The position numbers and the translations under genes are program-made. The notes beneath the pieces were generated by a model. That model was not told the origin of the DNA, did no database searches, and worked only from the letters and a program-made list of their open reading frames with translations. Below are positions 45,729 to 55,419 of a stretch of 64,000 nucleotides of DNA, one piece after another. This DNA is from Nonomuraea purpurea (GTDB taxonomy: Bacteria; Actinomycetota; Actinomycetes; Streptosporangiales; Streptosporangiaceae), in NCBI RefSeq assembly GCF_042650645.1, contig NZ_JBHSBI010000014.1, positions 232,766-296,765 of the forward strand. Reading direction: 5' to 3'. Numbering within the stretch: position 1 is the stretch's first letter; every line of letters starts with the position of its first letter.

Positions 45729-47677
45729 CGACGTCGATCCCGCTCCTGATCATCGCCCTGCCCTTCGCAGCAGTCTTCGCCGGCCTCCTGCTTTCCCGCT
45801 GGCCCCACCACCGCCAACCCCTCAACACCAAGCCTGGCACGACATCCGCCACCACCACACAGGGCATGTCAGCTCGGGGAGGCACCACCCTCAGAGCAGC
45901 CTGGATCGCCGTCCTCCCCACAACAACCTCAGCCATCCTGGCAACCTGGCTGGCCTGGACCGGCCCCGGCTTCTCCTACCTCGCCGGCACCCCCACCACC
46001 ACCCCACCAACAACCCACACCCACGGCACGATAGTCACCGGCGGCATCCCGATCTCGCTGACCCTCCAGGCCGACGCCCTGTCGAGCCTCCTGGGAGTCC
46101 TGGTGACCCTCGTGGCCCTGGCCGTACAGATCTACTCGATCGGCTACCTCAAAGACGACCCGCGCTACCCCTCCTACAGCGCCTTCATCAGCCTGTTCAC
46201 CAGCGCCATGCTCCTGGTCGTCTACGCTGGCGACCTCCTGGTCCTCTACGTCGGCTGGGAGATCATGGGCCTGTGCTCCTACCTCCTCATAGGCCACTGG
46301 TGGGAGGATCGGAGCAACTCACGCGCCGCGATCAAGGCGTTCCTGGTCACCCGCCTGGGCGACGTCGGCTTCCTGTTCGGCATCTTCACCCTGGGCACGG
46401 CCGCGGGCAGCTTCCGCATCACCGACGTACTGGCGAAAGTGCCAGAAATGCCCGCGGTAACCCTGGTGACCGCGACCATGCTCCTGCTGGCCGGTGTAGC
46501 GGGCAAAAGCGCCCAAGTCCCCCTCCACACCTGGCTCCCCGACGCGATGGCGGGCCCGACCCCGATCAGCGCCCTGATCCACGCCGCCACCATGGTCGCC
46601 GCCGGCATCTTCATCGTGGCCAGACTGTTCCCCGCCTTCCAGGCGGCCCGCCCCACGATGGACGTGCTGGCCGTCATAGCCGCCCTCGGCATGCTGGGCG
46701 CCGCACTGGCGGCATTGGCCCAAGATGACCTGAAACGCGTGCTCGCCTACTCCACGGTCAGCCAACTCGCCTACATGGCGGGCGCCCTTGCCGCGGGCTC
46801 CGACACGGCGGCGATCTTCCACTTGCTGACGCACGGCGCGTTCAAGGCGCTGCTGTTCCTCTGCGCGGGTGCGGTGATCCACCACGTCGGCTCCAACCTG
46901 ATGGCCCAGATGGGCGGCCTGCGCCGCGAACTGCCGGTCACGTTCATCACGATGACCATTGGTTTCGCCGCGTTGATGGGCTTTCCTCCGGCCAGCGGCT
47001 TCTTCAGCAAGGACGGCGTCCTGCTGGCCATGGACGAGGCGCTGTCCACAGGCGGCCTGACGGACGCGGCGGCGCTCCTCCTGTACGGCTGCGCGCTCGC
47101 GACCGTGGCCGTCACCGGCGCGTACGCGGCCAGAGCCTGGCTGCGAACGTTCTTCGGCCGGCCGAGGGCCGTGGCGCTCCCTGAACCGGAGCCGGGGACG
47201 GCACACGTCGTGGACGTCAGAGAGGCCCCCAGGACGATGCTCGTACCGCTCATCCTCCTGGCGATCCCCGCCCTCCTGCTGGGCTTCGCCGGCGAACCGC
47301 ACCTGAACCCCGGCGTCGCCGCCACCAGCGTCGTCCTCGCCGCGCTCGGGGCCGGGGCCGTGTACGCGTTCTGGCGCATCGACCCCGTCGCCGACCCGGC
47401 GCGCATGCTCGGCCCGCTCAGGTTGCCCTGCGAGCGCGCGTTCCATGTGGACACCCTGTACGCCGCGCTGTTCGTCCGTCCGGTCCTGGCCCTGGCCAGG
47501 CTCGTCGTCAGAATGGACGACCAGGTTGTGGACGGGGCGGTACGCGGCTCGGGCAGAACAGCGCGCGGATTGTCCGGAGTGCTGCGTTTGGCGCAGAACG
47601 GCAACGTCCAGCTCTACGTCAGCGGCGTACTCGCCGGCGTCCTGCTGATCGCGGTGGGGGCGGTGGTGTTCGCATGA
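45725..47677 (+). CDS. nuoL: NADH-quinone oxidoreductase subunit L-like (proton-pumping antiporter subunit)
   Basis: 650 aa. About 16 helices; the core signature is GWEIMGLCSYLLIGHWWE and GKSAQVPLHTWLPDAMAGPTP, plus HLLTHGAFKALLFL for the conserved His/Lys. A Thr/Pro/Ser-rich inserted loop (about 23-58) sits after the first helix, and the long amphipathic C-terminal part ends with a final anchor helix. Coupled to nuoK and nuoM by ATGA overlaps. Confidence 0.94.
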   Translation: MTTSIPLLIIALPFAAVFAGLLLSRWPHHRQPLNTKPGTTSATTTQGMSARGGTTLRAAWIAVLPTTTSAILATWLAWTGPGFSYLAGTPTTTPPTTHTHGTIVTGGIPISLTLQADALSSLLGVLVTLVALAVQIYSIGYLKDDPRYPSYSAFISLFTSAMLLVVYAGDLLVLYVGWEIMGLCSYLLIGHWWEDRSNSRAAIKAFLVTRLGDVGFLFGIFTLGTAAGSFRITDVLAKVPEMPAVTLVTATMLLLAGVAGKSAQVPLHTWLPDAMAGPTPISALIHAATMVAAGIFIVARLFPAFQAARPTMDVLAVIAALGMLGAALAALAQDDLKRVLAYSTVSQLAYMAGALAAGSDTAAIFHLLTHGAFKALLFLCAGAVIHHVGSNLMAQMGGLRRELPVTFITMTIGFAALMGFPPASGFFSKDGVLLAMDEALSTGGLTDAAALLLYGCALATVAVTGAYAARAWLRTFFGRPRAVALPEPEPGTAHVVDVREAPRTMLVPLILLAIPALLLGFAGEPHLNPGVAATSVVLAALGAGAVYAFWRIDPVADPARMLGPLRLPCERAFHVDTLYAALFVRPVLALARLVVRMDDQVVDGAVRGSGRTARGLSGVLRLAQNGNVQLYVSGVLAGVLLIAVGAVVFA

Positions 47678-49314
47678 CGAGCTGGCTCCCCATCGCCCTC
47701 CTGGCCGTGCCGCTCATCGGAGCGCTCCTGCTCCTCATCGCCCCGAACGCGCTGCGCCCGCTGCTCCGCACGTACGGACTGATCCTTTCCGGCCTCACCC
47801 TGGCGCTGGCCGCACTGCTGGTGGCGACGTTCGACTACGGCCGCGCCGCGGAGCCGCAGTTCGAGGTCGACCGGCCGTGGATCCCCGGGCTCGGGCTCCG
47901 TTTCCACCTCGGCGTGGACGGGATCTCGCTGCCACTGATCGCGCTCACGGCCCTGCTGACGTTCCTGTGCTTCGTCTATTTGTGCTGGGGCGACGGCCGG
48001 GCCCGCGAGCAGTTCACGAGGGACAGGCCGAGGGCGCTCGTGTTCACGCTGCTCGTCCTCGAAGTCGGCATGATCGGTACGTTCCTCGCCCTCGACCTGC
48101 TGCTCTTCTTCGTCTTCTTCGAGATCGTCCTCATCCCGATGTACTTCGTGATCGGCATCTGGGGCGGCGAGCGGCGCAGGGCGGCGTCGGTCAAGTTCAT
48201 CCTGTACACCCTGCTCGGCTCCGTGGTGATGCTGCTCGGCCTGCTCCTCATCTGGGCCCAGACCGGCACGCTCGACATCGAGGCGCTGAACGCGGCCCAC
48301 GGCGCGGGGATGTCCAGATCCGTGCAGATCCTGGCGTTCGTGGCGATAGGCATTGGTCTGGCGGTCAAGAGCCCGATGTGGCCCCTGCACACCTGGCTGC
48401 CGGACGCCCACACGGAGGCTCCCACCGTCGGGTCGGTGCTGCTGGCGGGCGTACTGCTGAAAATGGGCACGTACGGCTTCGCCAGGATCGCCATCCCCGC
48501 CCTGCCGGAGGGGGCGACGGCGGTGGCGCCATGGCTGGGCGCGTTCGCCGTGGTCGGGATCGTCTACGGCGCGCTGGCCTGCCTCGCCCAGCGCGACCTC
48601 AAACGCATGATCGCCTACTCCTCCGTGGGCCACATGGGCTTCGTCCTGCTGGGCTTCGCCACGCTGACCCCGGTGGGCATCAACGGCGCCCTCTTCGCGA
48701 ACGTCGCCCACGGCCTGATCACCGGCCTGCTGTTCTTCCTGGCCGGAGCGATCAAGGACCGCTACCACACGGTCGACATGCCGTCCCTGGGCGGTGGCAT
48801 GCTGGCGACGCTGCCGAGGCTGGGATCGGTGCTCACGTTCGCGTCGATCGCCTCGCTCGGGCTGCCGGGACTGGCCGGGTTCTGGGGCGAGATGCTGGCG
48901 CTGCTCGGGGCTTTCCAACCGGCGAACGGGCTGCCACGCCCGCTGTTCCTCACGTACATGGTGATCGGCGGCCTGGGCGCCGTCCTGACGGCCGCCTACT
49001 TCATCGTCATGCTCTCCCGCGTCACCCACGGCCGCCCAACCCACACACCGGAGACCCCTGCCGTCCCCCAGGGCCGACCAACTCCCACCCCGGAGACCTC
49101 CGGCGCCCCTCTCCTTCTCGGCTCCTCAGAACAACGCACCGCGACGATCGCTCAGGAGCACCCCACCCAACCGACCCCGGACGACATCAGATCTCACGAA
49201 CTCGGGTCGTGGACGCCGCTCATCGTCCTGACCCTGCTGTTCGGGCTCTGGCCCGCCCTCCTCCTGTCACTGACCACCCCGGCCGTCCAGACCCTGCTGG
49301 GAGCCCTCTCATGA
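47674..49314 (+). CDS. nuoM: NADH-quinone oxidoreductase subunit M-like
   Basis: 546 aa, 13-14 helices. VLEVGMIGTFLALDLLLFFVFFE and SPMWPLHTWLPDAHTEAPT are the antiporter-subunit signatures; YSSVGHMGFVLLG follows. An unusual Thr/Pro/Glu-rich insertion (about 452-508) lies before the last helix, in line with extensions on neighbouring subunits. ATGA overlaps on both sides. Confidence 0.94.
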   Translation: MTSWLPIALLAVPLIGALLLLIAPNALRPLLRTYGLILSGLTLALAALLVATFDYGRAAEPQFEVDRPWIPGLGLRFHLGVDGISLPLIALTALLTFLCFVYLCWGDGRAREQFTRDRPRALVFTLLVLEVGMIGTFLALDLLLFFVFFEIVLIPMYFVIGIWGGERRRAASVKFILYTLLGSVVMLLGLLLIWAQTGTLDIEALNAAHGAGMSRSVQILAFVAIGIGLAVKSPMWPLHTWLPDAHTEAPTVGSVLLAGVLLKMGTYGFARIAIPALPEGATAVAPWLGAFAVVGIVYGALACLAQRDLKRMIAYSSVGHMGFVLLGFATLTPVGINGALFANVAHGLITGLLFFLAGAIKDRYHTVDMPSLGGGMLATLPRLGSVLTFASIASLGLPGLAGFWGEMLALLGAFQPANGLPRPLFLTYMVIGGLGAVLTAAYFIVMLSRVTHGRPTHTPETPAVPQGRPTPTPETSGAPLLLGSSEQRTATIAQEHPTQPTPDDIRSHELGSWTPLIVLTLLFGLWPALLLSLTTPAVQTLLGALS

Positions 49315-50831
49315 TCCAGCAGATCGACTACTTCGTGATCGCGCCTCCCCTGGTGCTGGCCCTGGTGGCGGGGCTCGTCCTCCTGCTCGACGTGTTCCTC
49401 CCGGCCCGCCCGCGCACCAAGCCTGCCCTGGGGCTGGTCACGATGGCAGGCATCCTGATCTCCCTGGGCTTCGTCATCGCCCAGGCGACAGGAGGCGGCG
49501 GGCCGAGGTCCACGTTCTGCGTCCCTCCCGAGCGGGCGAGCGGGCTGTGCTCGTTCGTCGTGGACGGGTTCACGCTGACGTTCGGGGTTCTGGTGCTCGT
49601 GGCGGCCGTGGTGGTCGTCCTGATGTCGATGACGGAACTGGCGGGCGGCGGCATTCCGGTAGGAGAGTGGTACTTCCTCCTGCTCTGCACCCTCGTGGGC
49701 GCCGTGACCCTGCCCGCGTCCCGAGACCTGATCATGCTCGTGGTGGCACTCGAACTGGTCTCGCTCCCAGTCTTCGCCCTGACCGCCATGAGACGCTACG
49801 ACGGCCGCGCGTCCGAGGCCGCCGTGAAGCTCTTCGTCGTGTCGGTCGTGTCGACCGCCGTCATGCTCTTCGGCGTCTCCCTCCTGTACGGCCTGGCCGG
49901 CACGGTCTACCTGTCCCGCCTGTCGGACGTCTTCAGCGGCCGGATCCCGGCCCCGGGCATGGCGGACGGTGCGGCCTTGACCACCGGTCAAGATCTGCCC
50001 GCCGTCGTCACGGTCGGCGTCGTCCTCGTCGTGGCGGGCTTCGCCTTCAAGATCGCCGCGGTGCCGTTCCACTCCTGGGCCGCCGACGTCTATCAGGGAG
50101 CCCCCATCCCCGTGGCCGCCCTGCTGTCGGTCATCTCCAAGGCGGCCGGGTTCGCCGGGTTGATGCTCGTCCTGACCATAGGCCTGTCCGGACAGGCCGC
50201 CACCTGGGCCCCGATCATCGCGATCATCGCCGCGCTGACCATGACCGCCGGCAACCTGCTCGCCATGCGCCAACGTTCCGCCGTGCGCCTGCTGGCCTGG
50301 TCCTCAGTCGCGCAGTCCGGCTACGTCCTGGCCCCGCTCGCCGTGGCGGCCGGGTCCGGATCGGCGATCACGACGGTCGGCGCGTCCATGGCGTACCTGC
50401 TCATTTACGCCGCCATGAACCTCGGCGCCTTCGCCGTGGTCCTGCTCGTCTCCAGGACGTCCGCCGGCAACGAACTCGACGACTACCGTGGCCTGGCCCT
50501 CCGCAGCCCGGCGGCGGGCCTGTCGCTGGCGTTCTGCCTGATCTGCCTGGCGGGGCTCCCGCCGGGCCTGGCCGGGCTGTTCGCCAAGGTGTTCGTCTTC
50601 CGTGAACTCGTCGAAGGCGGCACCGGCTGGCTGGCCGTGATCATGGCCGCAAACACCGTCATCGGCCTCTACTACTACGCCACCTGGACCGCCCGCCTCT
50701 TCACCCCAGGTGAAGCGCGGATCCCGCACCGCCCGCCCCCGACGACCTGGCCGGCCATCGGCCTGGCGGTGGCGGTGGCGGTCCTGTTCTCGCTCGCCCC
50801 GCAACTGGCGCTGGACCTGACCGCGCTCTGA
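49311..50831 (+). CDS. nuoN: NADH-quinone oxidoreductase subunit N-like
   Basis: 506 aa from ATG 49311 (overlaps the nuoM stop). 13-14 helices with LIMLVVALELVSLPVFALTAMRR, GFAFKIAAVPFHSWAADVYQGAP and LLAWSSVAQSGYVL. Last gene of the nuo operon; a 107-bp gap then leads to htpX. Confidence 0.94.
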   Translation: MIQQIDYFVIAPPLVLALVAGLVLLLDVFLPARPRTKPALGLVTMAGILISLGFVIAQATGGGGPRSTFCVPPERASGLCSFVVDGFTLTFGVLVLVAAVVVVLMSMTELAGGGIPVGEWYFLLLCTLVGAVTLPASRDLIMLVVALELVSLPVFALTAMRRYDGRASEAAVKLFVVSVVSTAVMLFGVSLLYGLAGTVYLSRLSDVFSGRIPAPGMADGAALTTGQDLPAVVTVGVVLVVAGFAFKIAAVPFHSWAADVYQGAPIPVAALLSVISKAAGFAGLMLVLTIGLSGQAATWAPIIAIIAALTMTAGNLLAMRQRSAVRLLAWSSVAQSGYVLAPLAVAAGSGSAITTVGASMAYLLIYAAMNLGAFAVVLLVSRTSAGNELDDYRGLALRSPAAGLSLAFCLICLAGLPPGLAGLFAKVFVFRELVEGGTGWLAVIMAANTVIGLYYYATWTARLFTPGEARIPHRPPPTTWPAIGLAVAVAVLFSLAPQLALDLTAL

Positions 50832-50938
50832 TCGCAGGGGACGAAGTCGCACTCCGCCCCCGGCCGGGCACGGCGGGGAACGAAGCACCGGGTCACAGTC
50901 GTTGGACCTGGTGAACCCAGACCACGAAGGGGGGAACC

Positions 50939-51790
50939 TTGCACCACAACGGTCTGCGCACCGCCGTACTGCTGGGCGGTCTGTCGGCGCTGATCATCGC
51001 GGTGGGCGCGTGGTTGGGCGGCGGCACCGGTGTACAGATCGCGTTCATGCTCGCCCTGGCGAGCAACGGCGTCGCCTACTTCTTCTCCGACCGCATCGCC
51101 CTGTCGGCCATGCGGGCCAGGCCGGTCAGCGAGGTCGAGCAGCCAACGCTCTACCGGATCGTACGGGAGCTCTCCACCGAAGCCCGCCAGCCGATGCCAC
51201 GCCTGTACATTTCACCCACGGTGCAGCCGAACGCCTTCGCGACGGGCAGAAGCCCCCGCAAGGCCGCCGTGTGCGTCACGTACGGCCTGACCCAACTCCT
51301 CACCGAGGACGAACTGCGCGGCGTGATCGGCCACGAGCTGTCCCACGTATACAACCGAGACATCCTCATCTCCTCGGTGGCCGGCGCCTTGGCCACGATG
51401 ATCACCTGGCTGAGTTACGTGGCGGTCTTCTTCGGCGGCTCGGACGACGACGAGGGGCCCGGTTTCGTGGGCGCGCTGCTCATGATGGTGCTCGGACCGG
51501 TGGCCGCCGGCATGGTCCAGATGGCCATATCCCGAACAAGAGAATTCCAGGCCGACGAATCAGGCGCCCGGCTCACGGGCGATCCTCTGGCGCTGGCCTC
51601 GGCACTCCGCAAGATCGAGATGGGCGCCCGCAGGCTCCCGCTCCCCGAGAACAGCCGCCTCACCTCGGCGTCCCACATGATGATCGCCAACCCGTTCAGC
51701 GGCTCCGGCTTCGGCCGCCTCTTCTCAACGCACCCGCCCACATCCGAGCGAGTCGCCCGGCTGGAGCGCATGGCCGGCTACCGCCGCTGA
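50939..51790 (+). CDS. htpX: HtpX-family membrane zinc protease
   Basis: 283 aa. TTG start with GAAGGGGGGAA upstream gives the usual N-terminus of two membrane helices (about 8-45). The zinc motif is GHELSH (H132-E133-x2-H136), and the third ligand is the Glu in REFQADESGARL. Two further helices (about 148-200). HtpX degrades misfolded membrane proteins; its place after the nuo genes recalls a streptomycete order. Confidence 0.93.
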   Translation: MHHNGLRTAVLLGGLSALIIAVGAWLGGGTGVQIAFMLALASNGVAYFFSDRIALSAMRARPVSEVEQPTLYRIVRELSTEARQPMPRLYISPTVQPNAFATGRSPRKAAVCVTYGLTQLLTEDELRGVIGHELSHVYNRDILISSVAGALATMITWLSYVAVFFGGSDDDEGPGFVGALLMMVLGPVAAGMVQMAISRTREFQADESGARLTGDPLALASALRKIEMGARRLPLPENSRLTSASHMMIANPFSGSGFGRLFSTHPPTSERVARLERMAGYRR

Positions 51791-51898
51791 CACCGAAGCA
51801 GCCCCGGTCGAGGCCGTCCCAACGCTTCGACCGGGGGGAGAGGACGTCGTCACGCGAACTACGGAACCCCGGCGGCGAACCGACCACAGAGAAGACGC

Positions 51899-52486
51899 TT
51901 ACTCGACCACTCGGGAAACCCCGTCGTAACCCCCGGAAGACTCGGAACCCTGAGAAGCCTTGGGATCCCCGGAAGCCCCATTCCTCGAAGCAGTCGGAGC
52001 CGTCGGACTGGTCAAGGGAACCGGGGCAGTCGCCGTGATCCCCCGCAGAACCACCGCGAGATCCTCCGGAAAATACATCTCCTCGGTGCTCTCCAACTCC
52101 GCCGCGCTCCACCACCGATACCCGGTCGTCGTATCCCTCTCGACCTGCTCCATATGCTCGAACGATACGGCCGCCGCATCACCCACCCGAATCGCGAAGA
52201 AGGTCTGATCCTGCGTGATGATGTGGTCGGCCCAGGTGAACTCGATCGTGTTGGTCCCGTACGGCCCGGTGAAATCGTCCGGACTGACCCGGATCCCGAC
52301 CTCCTCGAACAGCTCGCGCGCCGCGGTCTCCCGCAACGTCTCGCCACCCTCCATCGCGCCGCCGATCGTGAACCAGAACGGCAGATCTGGCTGAGCCGGA
52401 TCAAAGCCGCGAAGTAGAAGTACCCGGTCCTGGTCGTCAAGGGGCAGCGCACGCGCCGTAAAGCGGCGCACGGGGATCTTTGTCAC
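51899..52486 (-). CDS. Nudix hydrolase
   Basis: 195 aa. A complete Nudix box, G43-x5-E49-x7-R57-E58-L-F-E-E-V-G-I65, defines the family; the FFAIRV strand follows. The last 40 residues are Ser/Pro/Ala/Gly-rich and likely disordered. Substrate not predictable from the box alone (nucleoside diphosphate derivatives). Convergent with htpX. Confidence 0.88.
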   Translation of the reverse strand: MTKIPVRRFTARALPLDDQDRVLLLRGFDPAQPDLPFWFTIGGAMEGGETLRETAARELFEEVGIRVSPDDFTGPYGTNTIEFTWADHIITQDQTFFAIRVGDAAAVSFEHMEQVERDTTTGYRWWSAAELESTEEMYFPEDLAVVLRGITATAPVPLTSPTAPTASRNGASGDPKASQGSESSGGYDGVSRVVE

Positions 52487-52635
52487 GAATACCGAGCTTA
52501 CGTTCAGAGCGCGCGCGAAGCGGCCCGAGGCACAGGAGAAACCGCGTCGCCCTCATGGCCAACGCGCTCTCGGTCATGTGCCCCGGATGCGCCCGTCCTC
52601 CGATCAAACCCAGAGCCGTACGCTCTCATGCCCGC

Positions 52636-53127
52636 TTAGCGGTAGTTCACGAACTGGAGGGCAATGTCGAGGTCCTTGCCCTTGAGCAGCGCAATGACGT
52701 CCTGGAGATCATCCTTCTTCTTCGAGCTGACCCGCAGCTCTTCACCCTGAATCTGCGCCTTGATCCCCTTGGGACCCTCGTCGCGGATCAGCTTGGAGAT
52801 CTTCTTGGCGTTCTCCTGGTCGATGCCCTCCTTGAGGCTGACCAGCATGCGGTATTCCTTGCCCGACAGCTTGGGCTCGCCCGCATCGAGAATCTTCAGC
52901 GAAAGCCCCCGCTTGACCACCTTCTCCTTGAGCACGTCGAGCGCGGCATTAGCCCGCTCCTCACTGTTCGCCTTGATCTCGATGTTGTCCTGCCCGGACC
53001 AACTGATGCTCGCCCCGGTGCCCTTGAAGTCGAACCGGTGCCCAACCTCCTTGACCGCCTGGTTCAGCGCGTTATCGACCTCCTGCCGGTCGATCTTGCT
53101 GACGATGTCGAAAGACGAATCAGCCAA
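52636..53127 (-). CDS. yajQ: YajQ-family nucleotide-binding protein
   Basis: 163 aa from TTG 53127. This start gives ADSSFDIVSKIDRQEVDNA, the family N-terminus, and puts GAGAGG 9 nt upstream; the ATG at 53136 lies directly on that ribosome site. FKGTGASISW and LKGKDLDIALQFVNYR are conserved. YajQ proteins bind nucleotides or c-di-GMP in some bacteria. The 327 bp between it and the tRNA show no gene. Confidence 0.92.
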   Translation of the reverse strand: MADSSFDIVSKIDRQEVDNALNQAVKEVGHRFDFKGTGASISWSGQDNIEIKANSEERANAALDVLKEKVVKRGLSLKILDAGEPKLSGKEYRMLVSLKEGIDQENAKKISKLIRDEGPKGIKAQIQGEELRVSSKKKDDLQDVIALLKGKDLDIALQFVNYR

Positions 53128-53454
53128 AACACCCATCCTCTCGGCTGCGAAAGCACTATCCGGATCCTGCTTCCCCGGCGTACGCCAAACGCGTGGACCC
53201 AGCGAACGAGCCTAGCCAGCATCGGCCCGCCGCGCAGGACCCCGACCCCTGTACAGGCAAGCATCCAGATTCGTCCCCCCTCACCCCACCCGCCTTGCCC
53301 AAGCTCACAGCCCACCAACACCCCTCGGGACTCCGCCACGACCTCCCCGTCTCGGCGCATCGGGTTCCAGAGATCCGGCTCGGGACAAACCGGTGTCACG
53401 CACACCTCCGAAGTCCGCTATTCTTCTATCTGTCGCCGCGAGAGCGGATGACAA

Positions 53455-53536
53455 GGCAGGTTGCCCGAGTGGCCAAAGGGAGCGGTCTGTAAAACCGTCG
53501 GCTCAGCCTACGCAAGTTCGAACCTTGCACCTGCCA
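53455..53536 (+). tRNA. tRNA-Tyr (GTA anticodon)
   Basis: 82 nt without encoded CCA. Acceptor arms GGCAGGT and ACCTGCC pair perfectly; anticodon loop CTGTAAA with GTA at 53489-53491; long variable arm typical of Tyr (class II); T-arm GTTCGAACC. A -10-like TATTCT lies at 53419-53424. In Streptomyces, SLP1-type elements integrate at a tRNA-Tyr gene. Confidence 0.95.
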
Positions 53537-53550
53537 CACCAGCGGGAAGG

Positions 53551-53583
53551 GGCCCGTCACCAGCGGCAACGCGGTGACGGGCC
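53551..53583 (+). terminator. Hairpin terminator after tRNA-Tyr
   Basis: GGCCCGTCACC pairs with GGTGACGGGCC: a perfect 11-bp stem with an 11-nt loop, 14 bp past the tRNA. No clear U-tract. Confidence 0.7.
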
Positions 53584-53664
53584 TCTCACGTTGTGTCCGG
53601 CTGGTGACGGCGATCACCGGTGTCCTACGGCCTCTCACGGCCTATCCGTCCGTGAACCGTTCTC

Positions 53665-54414
53665 TCACCTCTTTCTCCGCTGGCCGTATCTCCACAGGAG
53701 GTAGCCGACCGGCAGCACGAGCACCAGCAGCCGGGCGGAGTCATCGCGGATGCCGTCGAACTGGAGCTGGTGCAGCAGGCCGACGCGCAGGGATTCGTCC
53801 CCGGTGAGGAGTCGGGCGAGGGCCACCAGCCCGTACACCACCAGGGCGTCCATGGCCGCCGTCAGAGCGCGCCGCCCAGAGATCGGCGGTGCCGCGGAGC
53901 CGGATGCGAGCAGCACCAGCAGGGCAGCCGCCAGCAGGCACAGCTCCCAAAGCCCCCAGCCGCCGGAGAGAGCCTCGAACCAGTCCGGGGTGAACATGGG
54001 CAGCGAGCCGGAGCAGATGCCGTCCCCCTCGTAGTCGGCCGAGAGCGGCCGGACGAGCGCGATCAGCGCCAGCACCCAGGCGGTACGCGGTCCCGCCGTC
54101 GCCGAATGCCGCCGCACGAGGGCGACCAGCACGGCCAGCACAGGCACGGCCCAGCTCGTCGCGAGTTCGGTTAGCGTGGTGAGGTCGTCGCGCAACGGCA
54201 GGAACGGCGAGCGGTCGATCGAGTCGTACAAGCGTACGCAGCCCACGATGCCCTCGGTGAAGCCCCCGTAGTAGTCCCTCGCGTAGTACTCCTCGGACAG
54301 GCTAGACGCCGTGAACAGGGAGGACCATTCGAACCAGCTCTTCCAGGTGTCCCAGGTGGGGTAGGCCGCGGCGGCGAGGGCCGCCATCCAAGCTAACGGG
54401 GCTGAGGGTGACAC
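53665..54414 (-). CDS. Unknown polytopic membrane protein
   Basis: 249 aa from GTG 54414, set by AAAGGAG 8 nt upstream. About six helices: one near the start (APLAWMAALAAAAYP), then from residue 80 to the end. A soluble part (30-75) has Tyr-rich EEYYARDYYGGF. No family recognised. Its start lies inside the 3' part of the GntR gene on the same strand. Confidence 0.72.
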   Translation of the reverse strand: MSPSAPLAWMAALAAAAYPTWDTWKSWFEWSSLFTASSLSEEYYARDYYGGFTEGIVGCVRLYDSIDRSPFLPLRDDLTTLTELATSWAVPVLAVLVALVRRHSATAGPRTAWVLALIALVRPLSADYEGDGICSGSLPMFTPDWFEALSGGWGLWELCLLAAALLVLLASGSAAPPISGRRALTAAMDALVVYGLVALARLLTGDESLRVGLLHQLQFDGIRDDSARLLVLVLPVGYLLWRYGQRRKR

Positions 54415-55099
54415 GTAAGGGGCTCCTTTGCTTCTGGCGCACCCTATCGGTGATCTTGGGCGGCGAGCGTTGAGCCTGCTCCAGGAGCGCAAAAGCGCGC
54501 CGGATGGTGATGCGACCGACTCCGCGTTCTTGGGCGAGTGTGTTCTCCCCGGGCAGGACGGATCCCACGGCGATCTTGCCTGTGGCGATGTCCTTCCGGA
54601 ACTCGGCGGCAACCACGTCTGCGCGGGTCTGCGCGTGTTCGGGGCCGCCGACGAACCAACCTTTGCCGTGGATGGCCGCGATGAGCCGTTCGCCGGCCAG
54701 GAGTTGCAGCGCCTGGCGGGCCGTGCCTTTCGATACGCCGAACTCCTCGGCGATGGCGGCCTCACCGGGGAGTTGCTGGCCGGCGACGAGAGCGCCGCTG
54801 TCGATGCGCTTGCGGAGCGTCTCGGCGATCGTCTCGTACTGCGTGGCCGCGGCGCGAGTGGCCGTCGCAGGGTCGCTGCCCATGACGCGCCGGCCCCGGT
54901 CGGCTTCGCTCGCCACCAGTCCTGAGCGCTCCAGTTCGGCCACCGCTTGGCGGACCGTTCCTCGCGCGACGCCGTACGTGCGGGCAAGCGTGGCCTCGGA
55001 GGGGAGCATGGCGCCGGCGGGGGGATCGCCTTGGAGGATACGACTGCGGATGTCCTGGGCTATCCGAACGTAGGTAGGGGCATCCGTCGCCTTGCTCAT
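54302..55099 (-). CDS. GntR-type regulator with three winged-helix domains, probably damaged at its end
   Basis: 265 aa from ATG 55099. Three GntR DNA-binding domains in a row: YVRIAQDIRSRILQG..LPSEATLARTYGVARGTVRQA (about 9-75), YETIAETLRKRIDSG..LPGEAAIAEEFGVSKGTARQA (about 85-150) and VVAAEFRKDIATG..LPGENTLAQERGVGRITIRRA (about 158-215). The third domain lacks its wing; after LLEQA the frame runs on into unrelated basic sequence overlapping the membrane protein. No effector domain. A frameshift or truncation of an ancestral gene is likely. The 320 bp upstream hold no gene. Confidence 0.72.
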   Translation of the reverse strand: MSKATDAPTYVRIAQDIRSRILQGDPPAGAMLPSEATLARTYGVARGTVRQAVAELERSGLVASEADRGRRVMGSDPATATRAAATQYETIAETLRKRIDSGALVAGQQLPGEAAIAEEFGVSKGTARQALQLLAGERLIAAIHGKGWFVGGPEHAQTRADVVAAEFRKDIATGKIAVGSVLPGENTLAQERGVGRITIRRAFALLEQAQRSPPKITDRVRQKQRSPLRVTLSPVSLDGGPRRRGLPHLGHLEELVRMVLPVHGV

Positions 55100-55419
55100 C
55101 GCGCTCCCTCGCCGAGGCACAGTGTCTCCAGGGTAGGGCGGGCGCGTGTGGCCAGCAGGATTTACCGGCCTCACGTCCCCCAATTCCTTTCCCGTCATGA
55201 GCGTGCCGGACGCGAGGTGACACCAGGTTGTTGCCGTGTGGCGACGAGCTGCGATCTTGTTGGTACAGCCGCGCAATCCGCAGAACCTGTTGAAGCACTT
55301 CAGGTCAGCTAACGGTATGGCTCAGATGCGCGAGGTCGAGGCCCCGCGCTATGCCGCAGAAACCCGCAGATTGTGACCAGAGACGGGTGGGGTGGACATC
55401 ACATGAACGCGGACGCGAC

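Noticed and set aside
53137..53454. ORFs between yajQ and tRNA-Tyr
   Set aside because: Pro/His/Ser-rich frames without motifs; this is the tRNA promoter region.
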